Origin: Powellomyces hirtus
Taxonomy: Eukaryota > Chytridiomycota > Chytridiomycetes > Spizellomycetales > Powellomycetaceae
NCBI GenBank assembly: GCA_025526995.1
Contig: JAHLKG010000005.1
Coordinates: 1,488,001 to 1,552,000 of the forward strand
Reading direction: 5' to 3'
DNA: 64,000 nt
Of the stretch, positions 24,260 to 36,081 are shown in pieces. The notes beneath the pieces are model-generated. The model ran no database searches, was not told the DNA's origin, and saw only the letters and a list, made by a program, of their open reading frames with translations. Each line of letters opens with the position of its first letter. The stretch's first letter is position 1. The position numbers were made by a program, and so were the translations under genes.

Positions 24260-24274
24260 AAGGTGGTGCTACCA
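24260..24274 (-). promoter_or_regulatory. primer-binding site of element 2
   Basis: On the minus strand TGGTAGCACCACCTT directly follows the 5' LTR end (TTATTACA), matching 12 bases of the element 1 site. Confidence 0.78.
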
Positions 24275-24549
24275 TGTAATAATACTAGGTCCGTTGCCAG
24301 AGTCTAGTCTTCTATTTGGGAAGTCCCTCTGTCTAATTCTACTGTAAGATCTCTAAGTCTTGAATACGCCCTCGTCAGAGTATTCCTACTTTTCTTCTGG
24401 ACCGCGGGGCGGTCCTGGTCACGTGATGGCCATCCGTGGCCATCCCTAAGGCCTAGTACCCTGCGGGGTGCTTACGCTAGCATCCATCTTGCGCGGGGCC
24501 CTCCCCGACGCGTGTCTAGGCTTAGGCTGGTGAGCCACGCCTCATTACA
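24275..24549 (-). repeat. 5' LTR of element 2
   Basis: 275 bp partner of 16702-16976; about seven base differences seen by eye. Followed by TACAT (24550-24554), the right copy of the target duplication. Confidence 0.9.
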
Positions 24550-24918
24550 TACATACATATCTTTTTCGGCTAGTAAAAAGCCATGTCCTACATCAAGGCA
24601 GACGCGCCTCATAAGCAATTACCATAATCGCTCATAAGCGACCCCCAAAACTACCCTGCAGTTTCATAACTGCTAAGAGATCATCTCCACATTCCTATTG
24701 TTAGAAACCCAGTTTTCCTATATAAGGGGAGGGGAGAGACCGCCCCTTTTCATAACCAGAGACAATCCACACGCGCGATTGCCTTTCCCCTTAAGAAATC
24801 AAAGACTTCTGCACTCTCTTCTTCTTTTATCCTGATAATCCGGCACCTCCTATCGTCACTCTCGCTTGGATATCAGTCCTAGTTCACTTCTACCGCCTGA
24901 AAACTCAGGCACCTCACA
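24550..24918 (+). repeat. 3' LTR of element 1, body
   Basis: It matches 10888-11257 of the 5' LTR with about 14 differences. Its first 30 or so bases lie on the far side of element 2 (about 16671-16701) and are only partly recognisable. It ends CCTCACA, and the TTCGT target duplication follows. Confidence 0.87.
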
Positions 24919-26556
24919 TTCGTTTTGCCATCTGTCTGTGCTGCACGTCGAACACGTTCCAAATTTTGGAGCACGTCCACATAGAGGGCCTCGACCATAG
25001 CTTTCCGCTTTGCCTTTGTCATTCTGGTTGGCTTCCGAGTACCGCTGCTGGTTACTGCTCGAGGTGCCTTGAGCCATACAGAGATACCTGTGCCATGGGT
25101 TTGAATGGTTCCTTCAAAATGATGAGTAAAAGGATGTTGTCCTCGTCGATGAAACGAAGAGTGTCCCAGATTGAAGCACATAGCCCAGATGTTCATCTTG
25201 TTATTCAAGTTGTTGATTGGCATCCTCTTGCAGAGCAGAACTACATCACGGAGAAGCTTGGTGTTGATGGTAACATACGTCTGAGTATGACTTGTTCGAA
25301 GAGGCAAGACGTTGAAGAGGGGGAGACCATGCATTTCGAAAAGGCGGGCCACTCCTGCGTAACTTTCCAGATAGAGCTCAGGACACACTACAACATTGAC
25401 AACCACAGTAACATCTTCAAAAAGATTGAAAGCTCGATCTGGATATGTGCCCCATATGTCTTCGAGTACCTCCAGCTCCAGGGGAGAGAGTTGCAGCAGC
25501 ACTTCTGATGACTGTAGGAGCCCTTTGGGATAAACCGCAAGCTCCTTGACATGGTGCGCTCGTCGATAGAGATGTCTGAGGCTAAGTCTCAAGTCGTTGC
25601 CTGAGCGGAACCTCTTCATTACATCAGCAAACTGCTTGATTCGCAATCGCTGGTTGATGTAACTTCAAATCTTCTCCCCAAAGTGCATCTTGACATTCGT
25701 GTGCATGTTGGCAAGGATGCTTTCAGCACAGTAATTGATGGCATTTTGGATTGCGTTTCCAGTTGTTGTTGGAGTGAACCTTGCTTCAACAACGTAGGCT
25801 TGAATGATTGGACAAAGACTGTGAATGTTATTAGAACATGAAACTAGATGAGAATTGCCGGGAACTTCTGACTACCTTGTAGTAATATAGACCATATCTG
25901 CTGCTCTCGGGTTGTAACGCGGGTTGTTGAGGAGAGTAAGAATAATTCGAACATGCTTGAGAGTCAGCACAGGAAAAGACCCGGCAACTTGGTGCCGCAA
26001 TAGCCAATATTTGATTGCCCACGTAGCATGCTGAGCAAAGTGATGAACAGTGTTGATGAAGGACATGAGACGCACCCGCTCTTGTGCAGTACCAAACCAG
26101 GCCCTGGCAAAAGAGCCCTTATTGGTAACAACCGACGGCACTGCAGGTGGTTTCTTCCTCTTCTTTCTCCTCCGTAGACGGCGTGCAAGTTCTCTTGAGT
26201 AGGAGTTGTCACCGGAGGTGTCCCAGTCAGAACTGGATGAGCTTGAAGAGCTGGAACTTGGGTTGGAGTCCGGACGATGTGGCTGCCGAAGCTTTTTTTT
26301 TGGAGTGGCCGGTATCTGAGGGACCGGGTGTTCTTGTGGAGGCGTATGGACATTGGTGTTGCTGCTGGCAGGATTGCTGCTCCATGGTGAATCTGCGCTG
26401 CTGCCTCTGGGATCGTGGACGTCTCCATATTCCTCGGGACTCCTGGTGTCATTGTAAAGACTGAGACTTTGATATTGGAAACATCAAGTCCAAATGTGCG
26501 ACGAGCCTTTACCTGGTGCGCTGTTTCTTTCTAGGAGGGGACCTTTGGTCGCTCAT
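24919..26556 (-). pseudogene. Fanzor-like RNA-guided nuclease, 5' half
   Basis: Three coding segments: 26513-26556, 25876-26466 and 24919-25818, with GT-AG introns. The start (MSDQRSPPRKKQR) and a cluster around residue 110 (RRRKKRKKPP) look like nuclear localisation signals, separated by a Ser/Pro-rich unstructured stretch. The rest is the helical N-terminal part of a Fanzor: NTVHHFAQHATWAIKYWLL, HTNVKMHFGEKI, SYINQRLRIKQFADVMKRF, then the strand block HHFEGTIQTHGTGISVWL just before the RuvC core. Joined to the 3' half, the exons total 2,400 bases, exactly 800 codons, which supports the model. One in-frame TGA interrupts it at 25665-25667 (after GEKI). Whether the TGA or the retrotransposon came first cannot be told. 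A TnpB-like origin is the family-level view; no search was possible. Confidence 0.78.
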
Positions 26557-28609
<2,053 letters not shown>

Positions 28610-28648
28610 TGTTGCCTTATGTAGACATAAATTCAATATGAAACAAAT

Positions 28649-29417
28649 TCACTGAAGTCCTGTTTCGTATGCGAGGAGAAATGTATTTCGTTCAGATGTA
28701 CAAGTGAGGAAATGATAATAGGCCATACAAAAAACATCAAATGTTGTGCATATACAAAACACCAAAGGCCAACGTTTGTTTCCTCCCCACCCACCCTTTT
28801 CACTCGTCGTCCTCATCACTGAGGTAGCGGCCCTCCCCCCACTGTCCGAGTCCCCAAACAGGGCATCATTGTCCTTGTCGTCTTCATTGTCCTCGTCTTC
28901 ATTGTCCTCGTCTTCATCGTCCTCGTCTTCATCGTCCTCGTCTTCATCGTCCTCGTCTTCATCGTCCTCGTCTTCATCGTCCTTGTCGTCGTTGTTGGAG
29001 GAGGAGGAGGAGAGGGAGGAGGAGAGGGAAGAGGAGAGGGAGGGTGAGAGGGAGGAGGAGAGGGAGGAGGAGAGGGGGCAGGAGGGGGGCTGAAAAAGAA
29101 GAGAGGGAATCAGTAAGACTGAAAGGAATATTCGTCGAATAACAGTAGTAGCATACCTTAAAGAGCAGAATCGCAATCTGTCCCAGATAAAAGTAAATAA
29201 AATGCTTCGTCTCATGGGTCACGTACGATCCAAAGTTCCGTTCGACAATGCAGTGCCAGGTGGGGTTGTATTTTTTGTCGAATTCTCGCTTGATGAAGGC
29301 CGCGATATCCTTTTCAATGTTGTACTTTTCCATAGCTTGAGCTGCGCAGTCGACGGCATACTGCTGCATCTCCTCCGACATGTCGGCCTTGTTGATGACG
29401 GCACTGCGGTCAGACAT
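28649..29417 (-). CDS. dynein light chain LC8 (DYNLL type), with possible acidic-tail isoform
   Basis: Exon 1 (29157-29417) encodes 87 residues of nearly textbook LC8, ending [20 protein letters not shown]8 is a homodimeric hub that binds short linear motifs and serves dynein and many other complexes. Two acceptors follow. One 38 bp downstream adds Ser-Tyr and stops (29110-29118), giving the standard 89 residues. The other (intron 29090-29156, 67 bp, a commoner intron size here) opens a 147-codon exon ending at 28649 that adds a Ser/Leu repeat, a run of Asp-Glu repeats and a hydrophobic end. The short form is the conservative choice; the long one is noted because its frame is open. CDS bounds given cover both. 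Confidence 0.85.
28885..29090. repeat. tandem 15-mer and GA-rich repeats
   Basis: On the plus strand a 15-base unit (CGTCCTCGTCTTCAT, with one-base variants) repeats about seven times. GGAGGAGGAGAGGGA-type units follow. On the minus strand these read as Asp-Glu repeats and Ser-Leu repeats in the possible LC8 tail. Confidence 0.85.
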
Positions 29418-31002
29418 GGTGAATGCAGGTGGGGGGTGGTGAATGCGGGTGAGGGGGTTTGATGTGGTGGTGGTGATGATGTGAATATTGGATTGAGAAA
29501 AGTACAAAGTGGGTTGAAGAGATGCGGAGGAGAGTGTACAATGATTGTGATGCAGATGGGCCGTGATGCTGGAAGAGAGTAAAAAGCTAGAAAAGCACGA
29601 GCAAAATTAACGTGGCTGCGGTTCTTTTATACCAAAAGTTCGAAAAGCTTGTCTCGCTGTGAAAGCACAAAAAGAGTCTGTTGTTATGAGGAAAGGGATG
29701 GAAGTCTATTTCCGTCAATTTCACATGGAGCTTAGTCGCGCGTTTAGTGCAAGATGGGCTGGCGATTTGGTTAGTCGCCAAAGGAATCTGCGTATTGCCA
29801 ATCGTCGGCGCGGAGGCGATTACGCGATACGTGGCTCTTGCAATAGCCGGTCCCTTGGCGCGTGGTAAAAGTTCATTATTATTTTGATGAACTGGGGCGA
29901 CACAAGGAAGATCTTCTCAACAACGACTGACTAAGCGTGTAACTTTCGCACGTGGTGCCCAATTGCCGATCGTGAATTTCGTGTTGAAAAGAAAAATGCA
30001 AACAAACACAGTATGCCCTGCCGCTGGAATGGGCGCCTGATCGATGGCTTACGCGAGGCGGCTTCACCACACGTGACGGTGACGAAAGAAGTCTATTTTA
30101 CGCGTGGAGTTGCATATTTCATAAAGAACATTATCAGATTACGCACACAGCGATTTGCAACAAGTTGTCATGAGTCTCATGCACTCCTTTGATGCCCATT
30201 TGTCAACTGCTTCAAAAGGTCTTCAAATGTACAATGACAAGTCTCTGCTTACCAGGACAGGCTTCCGACCAATGGTAGCTGACATCTAATTGGCTCTTGA
30301 AAATAGTCTCGCCGAAAAACTGTTTTTAGACGAAAAGGTCGGATTCAAACACTTTAAAAGTCATCAAGATAAAATTCAAGCACTCAAAAACAATTAGTTT
30401 TCCGCCCGCGTGCCCGCTATCAAGGAGCAAGCGGGGTTGGTGGCAGAGCCAACGCCCTCCCAATGGTACCGCAAACCCAGAAAGAAAGAATCATGGGCGA
30501 AAACAAAGAGAATGACAAACAAAAGTCTGCATCGAAGTCACTCTGGAAAAGAATATCTATTCCTCTGCCCGTTCTTTTGCTAAGTACGACTCACTTTCCA
30601 GTGATTTGAACTGGGTGGTCGCGGGATTGTCATCACGTCCGACAGTTTCTTGTCGGTAGCCACCACTCTGGTGGTGGCTGCTTCTATCGCAGTACCTGTT
30701 GCCGTTCTAAGTGCGACCGGTGCTAACGAGACAGTTGATTCAAGTGAGCACTTCTACTTGGCCGCAGACTGCGGACTTGCTCTTGCATTTATGTGCGAAC
30801 TGCGTGAATATTTTCAATCTATAACTCCAACACCAATTGCGCATTCCGCCGATGCTCCTCGTCAATTTGCGTCAGCACGACATCCATCATCTGCAGAGCT
30901 AGACTCGTGGATCGTATAGCCTAGGAAACGCGAGAGGTAGGAAGATACAATGAGAAACAAACGTGTCGATTGATCGAGTAACGGAAGTGGGCTTGGTCGA
31001 TA
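29418..31002. other. intergenic with a possible sensor-gene fragment
   Basis: Upstream region of LC8 and downstream of the glomulin-like gene. Apart from the fragment at 30493-30919, no coding signal is seen. Confidence 0.4.
30493..30919 (+). pseudogene. possible N-terminal fragment of a membrane sensor
   Basis: An ATG frame (30493-30583) encodes a basic, Lys-rich start followed by IPLPVLLL. After a potential intron to 30645 another frame reads SVATTLVVAASIAVPVAVL and then a Ser/Asn-rich stretch ending at 30919. The pattern (charged start, then a long membrane segment) resembles the Cache-type protein at 61596. However, the two blocks do not join in phase and nothing follows. It is probably a broken copy or chance. 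Confidence 0.25.
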
Positions 31003-33359
31003 TCATACCAGGACGGCATCAGTATCGTCCCCCGCGGTGCGCATGTCCGCAGCTAGCTCGTTCTGCAATCGTGTGATGCCGGTGGCTAGCGGGCCGAGCA
31101 GGGTTTCGTGGATTTGAGCAAGGTGGGCTGGATCCCACAGGCCAGTCTAAAGGAGACGTAAAAGCAGAGACCGATGGTCAGTCCCGTTCAGGACCTTAAT
31201 GTCCTCATGAATCAGCGCTTCTCTTTACCCTATTCTTTGTCTTTCCCCGCGCATCCCGTGCCAACATGTACAGATAGAGATTCAGCACGTGCATGAGAAG
31301 CGGGATGCGGTCGTAGAAGGGGTTCGGGTCGGTGGTGGTCGTAGTTGTTGTTTGGGCAGAGTGCGGCAGAATGGAGCTGTTCCCGTCGGCTGGGTAAACG
31401 CGGGAGGTTGGATCGAGGAGGATGCGGAGGAAGGTGACCGTGAATGGACGGCCGGCAAACAGGGACTATGTCAGTGGGGAAAGCAACGGGCGTGAAAGCT
31501 GTTAATGGGCAATGGTGTCCAGGGAGCTTAGCGTCATTTTTGTTACCCCTCCATCTTTATCCCAACACCCATGCACATTGTCTTTCAGAATCACCATTGC
31601 CGCGACCTGCACCGCCAACACAGGTGGTGCAGGGTCCGCATCGGGGTTCAGAAGGAGAAGGTCCAGCAGGATGCGTGCGCGATTAGATTCGTCGAAACGG
31701 GCTAAGAGTTCTTTAAAAAGGGTGAAGCAGGCGGTACGGGATGTGTTGTTGCTGGTGGTTGCGAGGTAGAGGACCATATTCTGTGAGCGGAAGCCTGCGG
31801 ATTAGGGACGTAGAAATGTTGTAGCAGTGGAGAGCATCTTATACCTGTACTAGATCGTCGAGTTTTTGGGTAATGTCGCCTGCGCTGATGCTGTCTCGTT
31901 GCACGGGCTCTAGTCCCCTCGACAGGATCTGGAAAGCCTTGGCTCCGAATTCCGGATGTGGCGGGCTAGGCGGCCAGTTAGGATGAATTTCTGGCACTTT
32001 CGACCGACTGCTCCTCACCAAGTACTCGTTGCCTCACTCACCCATTGAGCAATGATGCAATATGACTTCCACATCCCGCTAGAAGGTGAGCTGGGTTTGC
32101 ACTGGGTGGCGGGGCAGTCGGATTGTTCATTGTGAGCGCCATCGCGATCAGAACTGCGCGGCCGACGCCCGTTGTCGAAGCTTCGGATCCCTCGAAATCG
32201 TCCCCGCTGACAAGAGTTTCGAACCCAATGTTGGCGCGGTAAAGGATCCCCATCGTCCGCTGAACTAGGTCAGAGTCAGGGGATGAGATGCCGTCCTCGC
32301 CCAAAGGGAGAGGGCCAAGACATACGGCGGAGAACTGCATGAGCAAGTTCATGAAGCTCGGGGACAATTTCTTCGGCTCTCCGTTTAATGCATCCACTGC
32401 GGGTCCGGCATTGTTGAATTTCAGCTGCAGCGTCTCCAGAATCGTGAGATATAGGTTTAGAAGCCTGTTGTGCAGGTCATGCCGCTGGGCGTGATCACTG
32501 GGATCCGACAGCTCGCTATCGTCGCGAAGCGCCGCACAGAACTGCATTCCGCGCGTTAACACCTTTGATGCGGTGTCCACGTATGAGGAGATGCGTTTCA
32601 CGAGTAGACGGCGGACGGCAGTTTCCCACATTGAGAGGAACGCGATGAAGACGGCGGCGCGCTGGGCCACATCTTTGACAGTGTTCTCTGGCTTCTCGTC
32701 CCGGTTCGCATACTCGTCCCCATCCCCGTTCTCGTCATCATCGTTATCAGTTGCACTACCGTCAGCATCACACTGCCATTCCAATTCCGCAAGATACTCG
32801 ACTGTAAATAGAGCCAGTTCGCGGGGACTGCACGTTGCGGCTATGACGTCTAGTAAGGGCTCCGGACCTCGATGTGTTTCATTATTCATTTCCAACGGAG
32901 CTCGAATGGAGGGTGCAATTAGACGAGCAATATCCCAGCCGAGCTCTTCCAGCACTACAGTAGCCTGACCGTCTGGGGTGAACAGAATCTGTTCGAGGTG
33001 CGCAAACAATGGGATAGAGTTTGAGCCGCGTGCATCGCGGTCGGTGGAGGTAGCGAAAACCTCTTCCAACGTCTCGAGAAACGTTGTTCTCAAGGTTGCA
33101 TTATCAATGTCCTGTGGAAAGAGTTCAGCGTTGGCATGAGAAAGGGAATGCTTTTGGCCAGCACCCCTACCTGTTCCAGGTCTTTGCAGATGCGCTCAAG
33201 TTTTTGAATTGCTTGGTCGAGTGAGGCCAAAAGGGCCGCTGATTGTGCGTCGAGTGTGTTCGCTACCATACCCTGCGGGGCCATGGGAGTGGCTGGAGGC
33301 AATGTCGGTATATACGCAGTAGCAGCGGGGTCGGCTTGCATCCTTTCCAATGCTGTCAA
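31003..33359 (-). CDS. glomulin/ALF4-like helical-repeat protein
   Basis: Six exons fit in phase (33171-33359, 32042-33111, 31845-32007, 31547-31780, 31229-31465, 31003-31146) for 678 residues. The protein is all-helical in appearance, with an acidic loop (ATDNDDDENGDGDE). The recognisable part is TSRTACFTLFKELLARF ... VLAVQVAAMVILKDNVH, the pattern of glomulin, plant ALF4 and fungal YAP1-binding relatives (length of human glomulin about 594). Glomulin binds RBX1 and restrains cullin-RING ligases. The fourth intron (31466-31546) is inferred by phase and is the least certain. Family call is moderate; another HEAT-like protein is possible. Confidence 0.55.
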
Positions 33360-33780
33360 CGTTTCGCGGCTCCAATATCGTGTATGTGTTTAGAGCAGCA
33401 AAACTGTCAAGGCTTAGATGAGGCGCAGCTGATAAAAGTGCAAGCGCGTGGATGCGTTAAAAAGCGCCGTCCCTCTGTCGCCGATCAAAGTCCGCAAATC
33501 TCAGCAAAGCAGCGACTTCGACGTCGGTCAATCCATGTCGTCGTTGTCTTGTTGACAGGCCAACGAAGAGGATGGCAGAAACGCAGCTCTGTCTGCAAGA
33601 GGGCACGTTGATAATCAGATTGTGTTTCTAGTGAGCAGATGCGCACTTTGGGGAGATCGATATCTGACAATACCCTTTAGCATTGGGCTACTGTGGAAAC
33701 AGTTCACGTTCCTTTTTCGGCCAAGTGTACAGGATCCCACTTCCGCCTTCGAAAAATTCTACCCCAAGTTTAGCAGCCCG

Positions 33781-33788
33781 TATAAATG
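33781..33788 (+). promoter_or_regulatory. TATA-like element of the histidine kinase gene
   Basis: TATAAATG lies 39 bases upstream of the proposed ATG at 33820, close for a TATA box; it supports a start in this area but could be chance. Confidence 0.4.
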
Positions 33789-33819
33789 GGCAAGATCCGT
33801 GCCCGATAGCTTAGGATCG

Positions 33820-35575
33820 ATGATAACGAGCGATACTGCGGCCGTTTTTGAGAAGAAGAAGGAGAAGAAGAAAGCCCCGGTATCGCTTGTTGTGCATCAA
33901 TTTGAACCACCACTGCGTTCATCGTTCTACGTTGGGGAGAATTCGGTCAGAAGGCGTACAACGGCGTTCATCGGCAACGCGCAGTCACTGCGCCACTCAA
34001 TAACAACCCACGTACGGGAGGAGACCCGATCTCCAAGTTTGAAGATTTGCAGACAATCGCTATCAGTAACATGGAGGATCTGAAAGAAAAGTATAGAGAT
34101 TACATGTCTCCAAGAGACTATGCGTATTTCAACGTATTCAATGCGGAAGACCGCCAGCTTGTGTTGACTGAAGCGAAAGAGAATCTCCAGGAGGACAACG
34201 TTCATAAGATAAAGATGAAAACGTCGGGAATGGAGTTTCTTGGAATTGTTTCACACGTATGTAACGACTAGCCGTTTTAGGTTCCAGGATAAGGTGGACT
34301 CATCTTTCATAGGAACTGCGAACTCCATTGAATTCCCTCATTGGACTGATCGACTTGATGCAAGCGGATGACATGACCAACGATCAGCGACTATACATCA
34401 AAACATTGGAACAATCCTGCACCCACTTGATGTCAGTAGTGAACCGTATGCAAGATCTTGCTGCATTGCAGCAGTCGGATGCAGCTACAGTGAACATTAT
34501 TCCCTTCGACATAGTAGCAACGATGACCGGCGTCGCAGAGGCGATGCAGCATCTAAGCACTCATACCGGGAAAGGAACGCAGGTCGTCCTCGACTTGGAT
34601 TCGAATATACCCTTATCCGTCAACGGAGACCTTACGAAGATCCAGCAAGTCCTGAGTAACCTCGTGGGGATTGCCACCACATCAAGTCTCACAAAACTTG
34701 GATCTTTAAAAGCAACCTTCGAACCAACAACGGGTCAAAATGCAAATATCCACATCGTCATCAAAGGCGTTAAGACACAAACGCCTCAGGCGTTGCTGGA
34801 AGGGATTGCACTCGAGTTTTCCTTCCAAGACCTGTTCCAACCGTTGACTTTCAACAACTTGTCGCAAGGAATCGTAATTAGCAGAGAGTTCCTGGCTCAG
34901 TTAGGGAGCACTTTGCACATGGACATCGATGAAGAAGGTACCTTGATCTTTACGTTCGATCTGAAGCTCACGTATGAAACAAGTTCCGATGTTGCACGCA
35001 ATTCGCAATCCAATCGAGGTGAATTTAAAGCCGATCGAGCCTCTGTCAAAATTCTACTCGCCGAAGACAACAAAGTCAATAGACAGATTGTGAGGAAAAT
35101 GCTGTCTAAGATGGGATTTGCGAACGTTGATGGGGCGGAGAATGGGAAGGAAGCGATCGAAAAAGTAGAAGCTGAACACTTTGATATCATTTTGATGGTA
35201 AGGTTTGTTTTCCCTCGGGTGGCGAAATGGAAGGATCACTAATTGTCCCTTACATTCTATCAGGATTGTGACATGCCCCTAATCTCCGGATACGAAGCTG
35301 CGGGTTCGTAACGAATCTGAATTTGAATTTGTGTGGGGGAAAACATCCACCGCCTTGAGTTGACAATACTTATGCCGTCGCCATTTGTAGAGCATATCAG
35401 GACGGTAATGAAGAACAACACAATCAAAATCATTGCTCTTACCGCCAACAGCACAAACAACGCCAAACAACGATGCATATCGGTCGGCATGGACGACTAT
35501 TTCACGAAACCAATCACTATAAAGACTTTATCAGAAATGTTACATAAATGGCTACCAACCGTCAAGCTCAAGTGA
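33820..35575 (+). CDS. short hybrid histidine kinase with degenerate ATP-binding region
   Basis: Five exons (33820-33879, 33951-34256, 34313-35197, 35264-35303, 35391-35575) total 492 codons exactly. A Lys-rich start (KKKEKKK) is followed by a helical segment and the H-box SHELRTPLN, whose His is the phosphoacceptor; an intron falls between His and Glu. The catalytic region keeps the N-box position only loosely (QQVLSNLVGIATTSSL) and shows no DxGxG or GxGLGL box. The receiver domain looks intact: acidic start LLAEDNKVN, phosphoacceptor ILMDCDMP, ALTA and Lys in FTKPI. There is no sensor or membrane segment. It may receive phosphate from a partner, or an upstream sensor exon was missed. Confidence 0.75.
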
Positions 35576-36081
35576 CGCCTCCAGCTCGGTATCGCCGCTG
35601 AACTCGGATCCGTATCAGTTTCTTTCAAGCGTCTGATGATAGTCCGAGAACTTGTTTTTTTTCTGGAAAGTTAGTGATATATAAGCGTAAAATATGGGAC
35701 TAACGTATAAGATGACATCACTACGTCAGCGATTCAACAGAGCAGTAGCAGTGGAAACTTAATCGTGATGACGAAGAACCTTTGACTGGTAGTGCACCGT
35801 GAGCCTTTGTACAGATCTGTATATTACGTTGAAATATATTTCTGGAAGTTCATCTCGGGCGACATTTGGCCGCCGACGCGTTCGTGATTGTCACACTTTG
35901 GTGATAGATTGGATTGCACAGCCACCGCCCGTAACGCCCTTTCCATCTCCTTTCCCCCGCTTTTCTCGTTCTTGCACTTGCGTTTTTGTTTGGGTATATT
36001 TCATCACGCTATGCTCTGGATTCGTTGCTAAGACTTTCCGACCCTCGTATTTTTGATCTTTGTACCACAACCTCTACAAGC

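Larger units (their letters stand above)
16702..24549 (-). mobile_element. inner Ty3/gypsy chromovirus (element 2)
   Basis: 7,848 bp in the minus direction. It has 275 bp LTRs at both ends that differ at about seven positions by eye, a TACAT duplication, a primer-binding site next to the right LTR and a purine-rich tract next to the left LTR. Gag (24246-23020) and pol (23026-19182) are largely readable, broken by in-frame TGA at 22624 and 20650 and a one-base slip at a run of seven C (20339-20345). The 2.2 kb between pol and the 3' LTR is unusually long. It holds a Cys-rich antisense open frame with introns and GC-rich tandem repeats. It inserted into element 1 after element 1 entered the Fanzor-like gene, in line with its closer LTRs. 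Confidence 0.92.
10863..24918 (+). mobile_element. outer Ty3/gypsy chromovirus (element 1), with a second element nested inside
   Basis: Bounded by LTRs (TG...CA) and a TTCGT duplication, it reads in the plus direction: 5' LTR, primer-binding site, gag with CCHC knuckle, protease, reverse transcriptase, RNase H, integrase with a C-terminal chromodomain, then the 3' LTR. The 3' LTR is interrupted at 16702-24549 by element 2. Without it the element is about 6.2 kb. The two LTRs differ at roughly 14 of about 365 comparable bases by my eye count, so the insertion is not recent. Coding capacity is lost: six in-frame TGA codons and several frameshifts are present. The chromodomain places it among chromoviruses, which target silent chromatin. 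Confidence 0.9.

Noticed and set aside
28746..29093. Plus-strand poly-Ser frame
   Set aside because: It is the reverse of the Asp/Glu repeat in the possible LC8 tail; repeats keep all frames open.
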